Shown here: positions 19,718 through 30,121 of the stretch, in pieces
Numbering within the stretch: position 1 is the stretch's first letter
How the letters are laid out: every line of letters starts with the position of its first letter
Source of the DNA: an uncultured Nioella sp.
Lineage (GTDB): Bacteria > Pseudomonadota > Alphaproteobacteria > Rhodobacterales > Rhodobacteraceae
Assembly (NCBI GenBank): GCA_947498125.1
Contig: CANMJH010000001.1
Span: 372,001-436,000, forward strand
Direction: 5' to 3'
DNA: 64,000 nucleotides
Notes under the pieces: generated by a model
Told to the model about the DNA's origin: nothing
What the model saw: only the letters and a program-made list of their open reading frames with translations
Database searches by the model: none
Program-made: the position numbers and the translations under genes

Positions 19718-19743
19718 GTTCGGCTTATGTTCTAGCTGCGTTC
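19718..19743. promoter_or_regulatory. Triple GTTC direct repeat: two overlapping LexA (SOS) boxes
   Basis: GTTC occurs at 19718, 19729 and 19740, each pair separated by exactly seven bases. This gives two overlapping copies of the alphaproteobacterial LexA box GTTC-N7-GTTC. They lie 33-58 bp upstream of the lexA start, where repression would be expected. Confidence 0.85.
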
Positions 19744-19770
19744 TTGCTTCGTGTCAACTGGGCCGACATA

Positions 19771-20955
19771 TCAGAGTTTGAGGATATCCACTAAACTTCC
19801 GGCACTTAGCGGGCCTTGATGAGCGGGACGCACCATTAAGGCGCTTGCGCCGGCCAGCACGGTCAGGAGCGAGCTATCCTGACGCCCGGCTGGTGTGACC
19901 AGCGGGTGCTCGGCGCCTTCAACCACGCAGGCGCGCATGTAATGCTCGCGCGGTCCATTAGCGGGAAGGTCAACCGCCAGACGTGCAGTTTGGCGTGGCA
20001 TCGGGCCGGTCGGTAGTCCAAGAAATCCTTTGAGCATCGGCAAAATGAAGATCATTCCGCAAATCATTGAGGATACAGGGTTTCCGGGAAGGCCTATCAG
20101 TGCCGATGATCCAATTTTTCCAGCCATAAGAGGCTTGCCGGGGCGCATGGCGACCTTGTAGAAACTACTGCTTAGCCCTTCGGCATCTGCAACGCGGGCG
20201 ACCAGATCATGATCGCCAACCGAGGCGCCCCCGATGGTCACAATCAGATCGGCCCCTTTGGCCAAAGCCAGCATTTGCGACAGGCTTTCAACGGTGTCAG
20301 AGGCGATCGGCAAAAGGCGGGCATCGGCGCCTACCTCGTCGAACATCACCTTTAGACCGTAGCTGTTTGATGCGATGATTTGGTCATTGCGCGGAGCTGA
20401 TCCGGGTTGGACCAGCTCATCTCCGGTAGGAATGATCGCCACAATAGGGCGGCGCGTAACAGGCACCTTCGGGATATTCATTGCCGCAATAAGCGCGATA
20501 TCTGCGGGTCTCAGGCGGCGAGGCGCGTCCAGAGTATGACCGTTGATGAAATCCCCGCCAGCTGGGCGGATATGCGTTCCCGCATCAAGATTGTCGCCAA
20601 GGGTGATTTGATCTGCAATGCGCGTCACGTCTTCCTGAATGACAACGCGCCCGGCGCTTTTGGGAACTGGGGCACCTGTAAAAATGCGCACTGCTTTGCC
20701 GGGACCAATTTCGCCAATCCATTCATGCCCTGCCGCGGCCTCGCCAATCACTGTCGCTATGACGCCCGGCGAAACGTCCTCAGCGCGCATCGCGTAGCCA
20801 TCCATGGCCGATGAAGCAAAGGGCGGTTGATCTCGGGTTGCGCGCAGTGGCTGCGCCAGAACCCGCCCGCCGGCTTGGGAAAGCGGCACATAGTCGATCT
20901 CAAGGGGACGGGTTAGCGCAAGACATTCCGAAAGCGCCTTTTCGACAGAGATCAT
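19771..20955 (-). CDS. moeA: Molybdopterin molybdotransferase MoeA
   Basis: A 394-residue MoeA of normal length. Visible motifs are the N-terminal [27 protein letters not shown] (conserved Asp), [22 protein letters not shown] and LPGNPVSSM. It inserts molybdate into adenylylated molybdopterin in cofactor synthesis. It overlaps moaC by four bases and so is translationally coupled. moaC and moeA appear at the end of a trpC-containing transcript, a pairing common in Rhodobacterales. Confidence 0.96.
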   Translation of the reverse strand: MISVEKALSECLALTRPLEIDYVPLSQAGGRVLAQPLRATRDQPPFASSAMDGYAMRAEDVSPGVIATVIGEAAAGHEWIGEIGPGKAVRIFTGAPVPKSAGRVVIQEDVTRIADQITLGDNLDAGTHIRPAGGDFINGHTLDAPRRLRPADIALIAAMNIPKVPVTRRPIVAIIPTGDELVQPGSAPRNDQIIASNSYGLKVMFDEVGADARLLPIASDTVESLSQMLALAKGADLIVTIGGASVGDHDLVARVADAEGLSSSFYKVAMRPGKPLMAGKIGSSALIGLPGNPVSSMICGMIFILPMLKGFLGLPTGPMPRQTARLAVDLPANGPREHYMRACVVEGAEHPLVTPAGRQDSSLLTVLAGASALMVRPAHQGPLSAGSLVDILKL

Positions 20956-21431
20956 CCTTCCGCCTCAAACCGCCCTGACTTCCCACCTTCTTTAAGAAGC
21001 AGGCGTATGCCATTCAATTCCATGGATTTATCGACTGCTTTGACCATATCGTAAACCGTCAAAGCGGTCGTGGAAACGGCGGTCAGTGCCTCCATCTCAA
21101 CGCCGGTTTGCCCGCCGGTTTTTACCGTTGCTACGATACGCAGGCCGGGAAGTTCCGGCACTGGCTCTAACTCAATCGCGACTTTCGTAATAGGAAGCGG
21201 ATGGCAGAGCGGGATCAGGTCCGAGGTCTTTTTCGCGCCCATAATCCCCGCCAGACGCGCCACGCCCATGACGTCGCCTTTCTTCGCCGATCCCTCGGTA
21301 ATGGCAGTCAGGGTATCGGCGGTCATCTTGACGAAGCCTTCGGCGACGGCCACGCGGTCTGTCACGGGTTTATCCGAGACATCCACCATATGGGCCTGAC
21401 CCTTGCCGTCAAAATGTGTGAGCCCAGCCAT
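20952..21431 (-). CDS. moaC: Cyclic pyranopterin monophosphate synthase MoaC
   Basis: A 159-residue MoaC. The active-site segment [13 protein letters not shown] and the later [14 protein letters not shown] contain the conserved histidine, aspartate and lysines. With MoaA it converts GTP to cyclic pyranopterin monophosphate. moaA is not in the window. Its start overlaps the trpC stop by one base, and its stop overlaps the moeA start. Confidence 0.96.
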   Translation of the reverse strand: MAGLTHFDGKGQAHMVDVSDKPVTDRVAVAEGFVKMTADTLTAITEGSAKKGDVMGVARLAGIMGAKKTSDLIPLCHPLPITKVAIELEPVPELPGLRIVATVKTGGQTGVEMEALTAVSTTALTVYDMVKAVDKSMELNGIRLLLKEGGKSGRFEAEG

Positions 21432-22240
21432 CAGAGTGTCGCCTGAAGAGGGTTTTTCAAAAGGCGTTTGGTTGCCGCTGTCACATCCTCTTGCCGCATC
21501 AGGCTTTCACCGATCAGGAAAGTGCGCGCGCCGTAGCGGGCGATATCTGCGAGGTCTTCGGGCGTGTTCAGCCCGCTTTCTGACACGACAAGCTTATCGC
21601 CAGGAATGCGGCGGATGAGAGACTTGGTTACATCAAGAGAGGTCGCGAAGCTATTGAGATCACGGTTATTAATGCCGATCATCTTGGATTTCAGATGCAA
21701 TGCGCGGTCAAGCTCTTCTTCGTTATGCACTTCAATCAGCGCATCCATGCCCCAGCTGGTTGCTGCCGCCTCAAGCTCGTTTGCTTGGGCATCCGACACA
21801 CTTGCCATGATGATCAGGATGCAATCCGCACCAAGCGCGCGGGCCTCGGCAACCTGATAGGGCTCATAAAGGAAATCCTTGCGCAGCGCGGGCAGGCTGG
21901 TTGCGGCGCGGGCTGCCACAAGAAACTCATCTGCGCCTTGGAAGGAGGGGGTGTCGGTCAGAACGGACAGGCACGTCGCCCCGCCGTCTTCGTAGGCTTT
22001 GGCCAGTTCGGGCGGATTGAAATCTTCGCGGATCAGACCCTTGGATGGGCTGGCCTTCTTGACCTCAGCGATGAGGCCATATCCCTCCCGCGATGCATCA
22101 AACAGCGCGGCAGCAAAGGGACGGATGGGCGAGGCGGCACGCGCCTCGGCCTCTATTTCGGCCAATGGTTTGGCCGCTTGGCGAGCGGCCAGGTCTTCAA
22201 GCTTATAGGCTTTGATCTTTTCAAGAATGCTTGCGGTCAT
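21431..22240 (-). CDS. trpC: Indole-3-glycerol phosphate synthase
   Basis: A 269-residue TIM-barrel enzyme of tryptophan synthesis. Motifs: [17 protein letters not shown] (catalytic Lys), [36 protein letters not shown] and [13 protein letters not shown]. It closes the indole ring of carboxyphenylaminodeoxyribulose phosphate. The start overlaps the ung stop by four bases, so trpC is translationally coupled to a DNA-repair gene instead of to trpD, which lies 1.4 kb away. Confidence 0.97.
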   Translation of the reverse strand: MTASILEKIKAYKLEDLAARQAAKPLAEIEAEARAASPIRPFAAALFDASREGYGLIAEVKKASPSKGLIREDFNPPELAKAYEDGGATCLSVLTDTPSFQGADEFLVAARAATSLPALRKDFLYEPYQVAEARALGADCILIIMASVSDAQANELEAAATSWGMDALIEVHNEEELDRALHLKSKMIGINNRDLNSFATSLDVTKSLIRRIPGDKLVVSESGLNTPEDLADIARYGARTFLIGESLMRQEDVTAATKRLLKNPLQATL

Positions 22241-22908
22241 CGTAGGTCCGGGTCTGTCCAGTTGATCGGAGGGCGTCCTTGGTCTTGTAACCAGTTATTC
22301 GCGGCAGAGAAGGGGCGAGAGCCGAAAAAACCGCGATAGGCGGAAAGAGGCGATGGATGCGGGGTTTCGATTTTGAGATTTCTACCCGCAGGGATCTCGG
22401 CGCCCATGGTTTGAGCAAGCTTGCCCCAGAGGAGATAAACGCGCGGGGTTTTATCCTTGGCCAGCACGGTCAGAATTTGCTGTGTCAGGCCTTGCCAGCC
22501 CAATTTTTCATGACCCTTCGCCGCGCCGGCGGGCACGGTCAAGATAGGATTTAGGAGCAAAACGCCTTGCGCGGCCCAAAAGCGTAGATCAGCATTTTCT
22601 GGTGCGGCGCCCAGATCCTCTTGCATTTCTTTGTAAATATTGGCGAGCGATTTGGGCAGTGGCCGCGTCTCAGGCTCGGCCGAAAAGGCCAACCCATGCG
22701 CATGGCCGGGTGTGGGGTAGGGGTCTTGTCCCAAAATTACCACGCGCACATCTTGGGGCTGGCAGGCCTCTAGCGCGGCAAAAACCTGATGGGGGGCGGG
22801 CAGCCATTGCCGGGTCTCGACCGCAAGAGCGGCTTCGATTGCAGGCAGAGTTTCTGCAAAAAATGGCAGGTTGGCCCAGCTACCCAATTTAGAAAGATCA
22901 AAACGCAT
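22237..22908 (-). CDS. ung: Uracil-DNA glycosylase, family 1
   Basis: A 223-residue glycosylase. The water-activating loop is [19 protein letters not shown] and the leucine-type DNA intercalation loop is [14 protein letters not shown], both diagnostic of family 1 Ung. It removes uracil from DNA. The gene overlaps trpC by four bases, an unusual insertion between trpD and trpC. Whether it has its own promoter in the 193-bp gap upstream could not be told from sequence. Confidence 0.96.
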   Translation of the reverse strand: MRFDLSKLGSWANLPFFAETLPAIEAALAVETRQWLPAPHQVFAALEACQPQDVRVVILGQDPYPTPGHAHGLAFSAEPETRPLPKSLANIYKEMQEDLGAAPENADLRFWAAQGVLLLNPILTVPAGAAKGHEKLGWQGLTQQILTVLAKDKTPRVYLLWGKLAQTMGAEIPAGRNLKIETPHPSPLSAYRGFFGSRPFSAANNWLQDQGRPPINWTDPDLR

Positions 22909-23101
22909 GTCTTTGCTTAGGCGGCATGAGAGAAAAGGAAAACCCCTGCGGGCGCCCGCATATTGTCGCTCTAGCCTTTATTTATCGATTGATCAATTTT
23001 GTTCACGAGCCCGTGATCTGGTCGATCATTTGGTCTTTCAACTGCCTATAGTTTGAGCTTCGCAGCGACGACTCAACGGCACAACAAAGGCTGAAATTCT
23101 T

Positions 23102-23575
23102 ATGCTTACTTCCAACAATATCCGTACACTCCTCGTCGCCGGAGTGATTGGCCAACTCGCTTTCGAAGCTTACGCTTGGTTAATCTCGCCACTTCTTTTC
23201 GGACCAAGCCTGCAACCAGCAAATCTGGTTATGGCGCTTTCGAATATCTATCTTGGCCTCACGCTAAACTACATGACGGGCTTTATCGTTCATGCCGCAA
23301 TCGGCGTTATCGGATTTTCGGTCTTTGTGGCTCTGGTCCATAAAATTACAAAAACCCGCCTGATCCTGTCCGGAGTTATGTCAGGGCTCATCTTGTGGTT
23401 TGTCGCCCAAGGCATGCTTGCTCCGGCGGTGGGCCGTCCGTTCATGATGGAGTTTGGCGCCTACACGCAATCCTCCTTCGTCGCTCATGTCGGGATGACA
23501 ACTATCATTGCTTTTGTGATGCAGCGCCTTGGTGGGCTGGAAGGGGCGGCTAATGAAGCCGAAGCGCTAACCTAA
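23102..23575 (+). CDS. Hypothetical four-helix membrane protein
   Basis: A 157-residue protein I do not recognise. Four hydrophobic segments are visible at about residues 9-30, 56-80, 86-108 and 124-143, with short polar loops and an acidic tail. Conserved-looking features are a His in the second helix (GFIVHAAIG) and another in the fourth (SFVAHVGM). AAGG lies before the ATG and a stem-loop follows the stop, so it looks like a stand-alone gene. It is read against the flanking trpD and ung genes and occupies the break in the trp cluster. Confidence 0.75.
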   Translation: MLTSNNIRTLLVAGVIGQLAFEAYAWLISPLLFGPSLQPANLVMALSNIYLGLTLNYMTGFIVHAAIGVIGFSVFVALVHKITKTRLILSGVMSGLILWFVAQGMLAPAVGRPFMMEFGAYTQSSFVAHVGMTTIIAFVMQRLGGLEGAANEAEALT

Positions 23576-23594
23576 GTCATTACGTTAAGAAACA

Positions 23595-23633
23595 TGTCGC
23601 GGCGGAGGCTTGCACACCGGCGCGACAAATTTT
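23595..23633 (+). terminator. Probable intrinsic terminator after the four-helix membrane protein
   Basis: A 7-bp perfect stem TGTCGCG/CGCGACA with a 19-base loop, followed by AAATTTT, lies 20 bp after the stop codon. The U-run is short, so it is a moderate terminator at best. Confidence 0.55.
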
Positions 23634-23686
23634 GATAAAACAACACGCTAGAACAATATCTTCCAAGCTCTGATGGCGAAAGATAT

Positions 23687-24700
23687 CTAGGCGGTTGTCA
23701 CCGCAGCGAGGGTGTTGACCGCTTTCAAAGCCGCGCCGCTATCAATGGAAGTTGCCGCTTTTTCGACACCCTCAGGCAGGGATTGAACAGCGTCGGCAAC
23801 CAAAAGAGCTGCAGCGGCGTTCAGCAAAACCGCATCGCGATATGCTCCGCCTTCTCCTTCAAGCAATGCGCGGAAGGCGAGACCGTTTTCTTCCGGGCTG
23901 CCGCCAATAATTGCCTCAAACGGATGTTCTGGAAGGCCCGCGTCGGAGGGGGTGACCTCGAATTCTTCAATCGTGCCGTTTTTCAATGCAGCAACCGCAG
24001 AATACCCGGCAATCGACAGCTCATCTGTGCCGTCCGAACCATGAACCAGCCACGCCGCATCTGACCCAAGCGTGTCAAGCACTTGGGCCATGGGGCGGAT
24101 CAGCCAAGGTGCAAAAGCCCCGGTCAATTGACGTTTGACGCCGGCGGGATTGGTCAGGGGGCCGAGCACGTTGAACAAAGTGCGCGTGGCCAATTGCATC
24201 CGCGTTGGCATGACATGTTTGATCGCGGGGTGATGCATTGGGGCCATCATGAAGCCGATATTGGCCTTAGCCAATCCGCGCTCGACGACCTCAGCGCCAA
24301 CCATCACGTCGATTCCCATTTGGCCAAGCGCGTCAGACGCGCCGGATTTAGACGAGAGGTTTCGGTTGCCGTGTTTGGCGACGGGAACGCCTGCGCCAGC
24401 CACAACAAATGCCGTTGCGGTTGAGATATTCAGCGTCCCTTTGCCGTCGCCGCCCGTTCCTACGATATCCATCGCGCCGTCAGGGGCTTTTACGGGAACA
24501 CATTTGGCGCGCATGACCTTAGCGGCGGCCGCGATTTCTTCGACCGTTTCGCCGCGCACGCGCATCGCCATCAGCATGGCGCCGATTTGGGCATCAGTGG
24601 CCTCGCCTGCAAACAGCAGTTCAAACGCCTCTTCAGCCTCGGCTGCGGTCAAGCTCCGCTCAGCTACAGCGCCAATCAGGGGCTTCATCGCGTCGCTCAT
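23687..24700 (-). CDS. trpD: Anthranilate phosphoribosyltransferase
   Basis: A 337-residue enzyme joining anthranilate with PRPP. Visible are the PRPP loop [30 protein letters not shown], the Mg-binding aspartate region and the C-terminal [11 protein letters not shown]. It is translationally coupled to trpG (four-base overlap). The expected next gene, trpC, is displaced by a divergent gene and ung. Confidence 0.97.
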   Translation of the reverse strand: MSDAMKPLIGAVAERSLTAAEAEEAFELLFAGEATDAQIGAMLMAMRVRGETVEEIAAAAKVMRAKCVPVKAPDGAMDIVGTGGDGKGTLNISTATAFVVAGAGVPVAKHGNRNLSSKSGASDALGQMGIDVMVGAEVVERGLAKANIGFMMAPMHHPAIKHVMPTRMQLATRTLFNVLGPLTNPAGVKRQLTGAFAPWLIRPMAQVLDTLGSDAAWLVHGSDGTDELSIAGYSAVAALKNGTIEEFEVTPSDAGLPEHPFEAIIGGSPEENGLAFRALLEGEGGAYRDAVLLNAAAALLVADAVQSLPEGVEKAATSIDSGAALKAVNTLAAVTTA

Positions 24701-25293
24701 GCGGGCTCTCCTTCCAATGCGCCGGGGACCATTTTCAGGAAGTTATTCAGCATCGCATGCCCATGTTCGGACCGGATGCTTTCAGGGTGAAACTGGACGC
24801 CTTCGATCGGCAATTCGCGGTGGCGCAGGCCCATGATGGTGCCATCTTCCAGTTCTGCGGTGATCTCAAGGCAATCCGGCAGGCTTTCGCGTTCAACAAC
24901 CAACGAGTGGTAGCGTGTGCCTTGCAGGGGGTTTGGCAAGCCTTCGAAGACACCTTTGCCTTCATGGTGAATCGTGCCCATCTTGCCATGCACAATCTCG
25001 TGACAGCGGACAACCTTGCCGCCAAAAGCTTCACCAATTGTTTGATGGCCAAGACAGACACCCAAAAGCGGTGTGCGAGTTTCCGCCGCTGCTGCGGTCA
25101 GGCTTAGGCAAATCCCTGCCTGTGCGGGGTCACACGGACCGGGCGATAGGACGATTCCCGCCGGATTCAGCGCCATCGCCTCTTGCACATTCAGCGCATC
25201 ATTGCGCACAACTTTAGGAACAGCACCAAGTTCGCCCAAATAATGGACAAGGTTATAGGTGAAACTGTCGTAATTATCGATCAAGAGCAGCAT
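24697..25293 (-). CDS. trpG: Anthranilate synthase component II (glutamine amidotransferase)
   Basis: A 198-residue class I amidotransferase. The start is ATG 25293 ([14 protein letters not shown]), with AAGGA nine bases upstream; the frame is open further but the extension is not conserved. The nucleophile is in [17 protein letters not shown] and the catalytic His-Glu in QFHPESI. It supplies ammonia to TrpE, which is not in the window. It is divergent from the yibQ-like gene. Confidence 0.96.
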   Translation of the reverse strand: MLLLIDNYDSFTYNLVHYLGELGAVPKVVRNDALNVQEAMALNPAGIVLSPGPCDPAQAGICLSLTAAAAETRTPLLGVCLGHQTIGEAFGGKVVRCHEIVHGKMGTIHHEGKGVFEGLPNPLQGTRYHSLVVERESLPDCLEITAELEDGTIMGLRHRELPIEGVQFHPESIRSEHGHAMLNNFLKMVPGALEGEPA

Positions 25294-25463
25294 GGGTGGG
25301 GTCCTTTGGGCGAAAAAGGGGTGCGTCTTGGGCGTCCCCCGCGCTATACATGGTCCAAGCCACGCCGGAGGGTCAAGAGAGCCTCGGGAAGAATGGCGAA
25401 AGATCATGAGGCTGATGTGGCCTTGGCCTATGAATGGGCGAGGCGAAAAAGAGGGTTTGGATC

Positions 25464-26867
25464 ATGGGCAGAGGTCTGATTTCCGGTTTGATTTGGGGCG
25501 CGTTTTTCGCGATCGTTGGCGTGACTGTTTTGTCGCTTGGCGCGCCACTCCCTGATCGGATGATGCCAGCGGATGCGGGTATGGATGAAACGTCAGTGAT
25601 GGCGGATATGCCGGACATGGCCGCAAACGAAGCGCCTCAGCAATCCGAGTCAGCAGCGCCGCAATCCGAGGCGGAAACACCGATGGATGTCGCTGCTCCG
25701 GTTGAAACGCCTGAGCCAGCCGCTCCGGCCTCTCCGCAATCCACGCCGGCAAGTTCAGGGCCGATTTCAAGCATTCCATTGCCAGCCGGGTCCGAGTTCA
25801 ACCGTGCGCCCGCTGAAGAAGATGCCGCTTTGCCGGGCACAGACGCCGCGCCATCTGCTCCGCCGCAAGCGGCCAGCAGCCTTCCTAGTATTTCCGCGCC
25901 ACCCTTGCCCGATACCCAATCGGCGCCCTTGCCGGTGGCCACATCGAACCTACAGGCGCCGGTCACGTCGGCCACGCCCGAGGCCGAAAGCCCCGCAACA
26001 CCCACCGAAACAGCCAGCGCACCTGCGCCCGAGGCCGCGCCCGAGCGTTTGGGATTGCCGCAGATCGAAACCGGCCCTGTTGCTGAAACCGAAACACCAC
26101 CTGCCGGTCAACCCTTGCAGCGTTTGACCGAGGCGCCGGTCGTGGGCGCCGAAACAGAAGAGGGCGCGGCCGCGCCAGTTGCAACGCTTGAAGATTTGCC
26201 GGCCATTGAGGCTTTTGCAGCCCCGTTTGACGAAAGCGAGACCCGGCCCTTGATGGCTGTGATCCTGATCGATGACGGGAACTTCCCGCTTGGCCGCTCG
26301 ACCCTGACGCGATTTGAGTTCCCCGTGGCTTTTGCAATTGACCCGGAGCGTGAAGATGCTGCCGAGGCTGCCGCTGAATTTAGGGCTGCCGGATTTGAAG
26401 TTGTCTTACTGGCTGATCTCTTCTCGGAAGAAATAGCCGAAGCAGACGTGGCTGGGATCTTGGATGGCGGGTTTGAGACATTGCCCGAAGCCGTTGCCGT
26501 GTTGGATTCCGTTAGCGGGGTCATCCAAGGCAATCGGGATGCGCTTCAAGGGGTTGTGGAATATCTCAGCGATAGCGGCCATGGTCTGGTCACCTATCCG
26601 CGCGGTCTAAATGTTGCGCAACAAGCCGCAACGCGGGCTCAAGTGCCCGGTGGGTTGATCTACCGCCAAATCGATGAAGAGCAGGAACGCGCGACGGTTA
26701 TTACACGCTATTTGGATCGGGCGGCTTTTGCGGCGGGCCAGGAAGATACGGTGATTATCATCGGGCATACCTATTCTGATACGGTAACGGCACTGTTTTC
26801 TTGGGCGCTTGGATCGCGCTCGGAAGGCGTGGCGATTGCGCCGCTTTCTGCGGTTCTGACCCGCTAG
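25464..26867 (+). CDS. yibQ: Divergent polysaccharide deacetylase (YibQ family)
   Basis: A 467-residue protein with an N-terminal hydrophobic anchor (GRGLISGLIWGAFFAIVGVTVLSLG), a long Ala/Pro/Glu/Thr-rich linker (about 30-255) and a C-terminal deacetylase-like domain starting at PLMAVILIDDGNFPLGRS. The domain keeps the strand order of DUF610/YibQ proteins, but I do not see the full metal-binding His pair of active NodB enzymes. It is probably anchored and periplasmic, acting near the envelope. I start at ATG 25464 with GAGGG upstream; an ATG at 25434 adds ten charged residues. A yibQ gene next to trp genes is also known in Rhodobacter. Confidence 0.85.
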   Translation: MGRGLISGLIWGAFFAIVGVTVLSLGAPLPDRMMPADAGMDETSVMADMPDMAANEAPQQSESAAPQSEAETPMDVAAPVETPEPAAPASPQSTPASSGPISSIPLPAGSEFNRAPAEEDAALPGTDAAPSAPPQAASSLPSISAPPLPDTQSAPLPVATSNLQAPVTSATPEAESPATPTETASAPAPEAAPERLGLPQIETGPVAETETPPAGQPLQRLTEAPVVGAETEEGAAAPVATLEDLPAIEAFAAPFDESETRPLMAVILIDDGNFPLGRSTLTRFEFPVAFAIDPEREDAAEAAAEFRAAGFEVVLLADLFSEEIAEADVAGILDGGFETLPEAVAVLDSVSGVIQGNRDALQGVVEYLSDSGHGLVTYPRGLNVAQQAATRAQVPGGLIYRQIDEEQERATVITRYLDRAAFAAGQEDTVIIIGHTYSDTVTALFSWALGSRSEGVAIAPLSAVLTR

Positions 26868-26896
26868 TTCCTTAGCATTATCGGGAAATTAGGGTT

Positions 26897-27454
26897 TTAG
26901 ACATAGCCCCGCTCACGCTCTTGGGCTTTGGGAGCCAGCGCAAACAGACCCGCCAGAAACTTCGTGCGGGCCGTGTCTGAATTGCAGTCATGGCTTGCCT
27001 TTGCCGCTTTGCGCATTTCGCTTTCCGCCTTTGCGGCTTTGGCAAGCTCTTCGGCGCGTTCAATCGCTGCCGCACGCTGACGTGCCTCGGCTTCCGCCGT
27101 GGCGCGGGCTTCGGCAGCGCGTTTTTGCGATGCTGCCGCCTCGGCCTCTTGGGCCTTTCTGGCTTGCGCAGCTTTGTGCGCTGCGCGGGTTTTGGCGTCA
27201 TCCTCGCCCTGGCGCGCATTTTGGTTGGCCGCACAGGCCGCTGCATCCTCAGCCGTCCAGTCGGACAGCAAATCAAAGGCCGCGTTTATCTCGGCCAGAC
27301 GACGATTGGCCGCCTCTTTATTGTTCACGAACTGATCGGGGTGATAGGTGCGAACCATAGCTTTCCACGCGTTGCGGATCGCGGCCTTATTGGCAAGAGG
27401 CGTCACACCAAGGCAGCGAAAGGCGCGGGCAATATCGGGGCTATAGGCTGTCAC
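26897..27454 (-). CDS. J-domain (DnaJ-like) protein
   Basis: A 185-residue protein with an N-terminal J-domain. The HPD tripeptide appears in MVRTYHPDQF, followed by the helix RRLAEINAAFDLLSDW. After that comes a long Ala/Glu/Lys/Arg-rich stretch likely to form a coiled coil (about 80-165), with no zinc finger or substrate domain. It should stimulate an Hsp70 ATPase. I choose GTG 27454, because GGAG lies eight bases before it. The ATG at 27538 has no ribosome-binding site and its extra residues are unlike J-domains. The gene appears monocistronic. Confidence 0.85.
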   Translation of the reverse strand: MTAYSPDIARAFRCLGVTPLANKAAIRNAWKAMVRTYHPDQFVNNKEAANRRLAEINAAFDLLSDWTAEDAAACAANQNARQGEDDAKTRAAHKAAQARKAQEAEAAASQKRAAEARATAEAEARQRAAAIERAEELAKAAKAESEMRKAAKASHDCNSDTARTKFLAGLFALAPKAQERERGYV

Positions 27455-27628
27455 GTTTTTCTCCAGTCCAAAAACGTGATCTGCGCGTAGCCCCCGCTGA
27501 GGCAGATCAACTAGGTCTAAAATGCAATATAAATGCATCTCAAACTTCGCGAAAGCTGGAGAGTTAATACATAGTTAACGTCAGCAAGGCGGCGTTCAGG
27601 TCATTTTTTTTAGTAAAATCAAGTGCCT

Positions 27629-27666
27629 AAAACGAAAATGGCCCCGCTCAGCAGAGCAGGGCCATT
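27629..27666 (-). terminator. Intrinsic terminator after the aminotransferase gene
   Basis: AATGGCCC pairs with GGGCCATT, with an inner GCTC/GAGC stem (27637-27666). On the minus strand it is followed by a T-rich run. It lies 23 bp after the stop at 27690. The rest of the 235-bp gap before the J-domain gene's start is AT-rich and may hold that gene's promoter. Confidence 0.8.
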
Positions 27667-27689
27667 CAAATTTGTCGTTGCGTTTGGGC

Positions 27690-28937
<1,248 letters not shown>

Positions 28938-29011
28938 TTATTGCGGGGCCATGATTAGGCTTGCGACCGGCAGCTTTCAAGCTGTGTTAGGCCATTAAAT
29001 GAAGGCAATTT

Positions 29012-29045
29012 GGGCCCGGACCCCGCTGAGTGGGGTCAGTGGCCC
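29012..29045 (+). other. Two-tier stem-loop in the sdhE leader
   Basis: An outer GGGCC/GGCCC stem encloses a perfect GACCCC/GGGGTC stem with a seven-base loop. It ends about 18 bases before the sdhE Shine-Dalgarno. No U-run follows, so it is not a terminator. It may shape the 5' leader of the transcript. Confidence 0.5.
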
Positions 29046-29071
29046 TAACGTCGCAAGGAATGAGGGCGCAA

Positions 29072-29344
29072 ATGGGCGAAGAAACCCGCGAGATTCGGAT
29101 CAAACGGTTGCGCATGCGAGCCTGGCACCGGGGAATCAAGGAAATGGACCTGATTTTGGGCGGTTGGGCGGACAAAGAGCTGTCTTCTGCAGATGATTCT
29201 GCCCTCAATCTTTTTGAACGCGTGTTAGAAGAGGATGACCACGATCTTTATCAATGGGTCTCTGGTCAGCGCCAAGCGCCTGAATATTTTCAGGAATTTT
29301 CCAAAGAATTAGCCCAAATCGTTGCGGGCACGCCAAAGACGTAA
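29072..29344 (+). CDS. sdhE: FAD assembly factor SdhE (succinate dehydrogenase assembly factor 2)
   Basis: A 90-residue soluble protein. The family motif RMRAWHRGIKEMDLILGGWAD contains the conserved Arg-Gly region required for covalent flavinylation of SdhA, and the C-terminal half has FERVLEEDDHDLYQW. It helps attach FAD to succinate dehydrogenase. The start is ATG 29072, with GAGGG six bases upstream; the in-frame start at 29030 lacks such a site. It is separated from any sdh operon here. Confidence 0.94.
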   Translation: MGEETREIRIKRLRMRAWHRGIKEMDLILGGWADKELSSADDSALNLFERVLEEDDHDLYQWVSGQRQAPEYFQEFSKELAQIVAGTPKT

Positions 29345-29419
29345 CAAATTTCATGGCGTTTAACTCATTCTAAGGGAATTTAGGCAAATCTCCTAGCAAG
29401 CAGATATGCGGAGATACAA

Positions 29420-29917
29420 ATGAGTTTGCACAGCCCCCTCGCGGAAACCAATCGGCTTGGCTTTATGTCAGGTTACCTGGAATCTCTATCGCTGGTTGAA
29501 CGGCTGCATCGCCTATTGCTTGACGTCATCAAGGATGAGTTTGAACGATTAGGTGTACTCGACATCAACGCTGTGCAGGCCCTCTTGTTGTTTAATGTCG
29601 GCGATAACGAGGTGACGGCAGGTGAACTGAAGTCACGCGGTTATTATCAGGGATCGAACGTGTCCTATAACCTCAAGAAACTGGTTGAGATGGAATACAT
29701 GCATCATCAGCGCTGCGAAATTGACCGACGGTCAGTTCGCGTGCGGCTAACACCGAAGGGCCGGGATGTGCGTGATGTCGTGACCGAACTTTTTGGACGT
29801 CATGCGGAAGGCCTACAGGATCGCGGCGTTCTTGGCCCTGATGGTATCGACCAAATCAACCATTCGCTCAAGCGGGTAGAGCGCTACTGGGCTGATCAGA
29901 TCCGCTACATTTATTAA
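29420..29917 (+). CDS. ldtR: MarR-type winged-helix regulator, LdtR family
   Basis: A 165-residue regulator. The segment LDVIKDEFERLGVLDINAV, then LFNVGDNEVTAGELKSRGYYQGSNVSYNLKKLVEM and DRRSVRVRLTPKG closely match what I know of LdtR of Liberibacter and Sinorhizobium. That regulator controls an L,D-transpeptidase and osmotic tolerance in Rhizobiales. Binding targets cannot be seen here, and no transpeptidase gene is adjacent. It is monocistronic with its own terminator. Confidence 0.88.
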   Translation: MSLHSPLAETNRLGFMSGYLESLSLVERLHRLLLDVIKDEFERLGVLDINAVQALLLFNVGDNEVTAGELKSRGYYQGSNVSYNLKKLVEMEYMHHQRCEIDRRSVRVRLTPKGRDVRDVVTELFGRHAEGLQDRGVLGPDGIDQINHSLKRVERYWADQIRYIY

Positions 29918-29976
29918 TTGGCTAAACGAGCAGAAGCTGTCGCAAGGAAGGGTACGTCTTTCTGTCGCGACCATGG

Positions 29977-30009
29977 ACCGGTAGGTGATTCCTGCCGGTT
30001 CTTTTATTT
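29977..30009 (+). terminator. Intrinsic terminator after ldtR
   Basis: ACCGGTAGG pairs with CCTGCCGGT (one G-U pair) around a five-base loop and is followed by TCTTTTATTT. It lies 60 bp after the ldtR stop. The remaining bases to 30121 are AT-rich leader for the LacI gene. Confidence 0.85.
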
Positions 30010-30096
30010 CGCATTACCTGTTGCCTCGGTATTGTTGTGTCGTGATGACACTGTTTGATCTTGATGCATTTTTATGTCATTTGTGATGTTCAAAAT

Positions 30097-30110
30097 GATG
30101 TAAATCTATC
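30097..30110. promoter_or_regulatory. Possible third operator copy before the LacI-type gene
   Basis: GATGTAAATCTATC matches 11 of 14 positions of GATAGAAAACTATC found at 31191. It directly precedes the AGGAGG of the LacI-family gene, a position suited to autorepression. Weak on its own. Confidence 0.35.
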
Positions 30111-30121
30111 AGGAGGCTTGC

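Noticed and set aside
23576-25463. Looked for trpE next to trpG
   Set aside because: The region upstream of trpG is occupied by the divergent yibQ-like gene; trpE is not present in the window.
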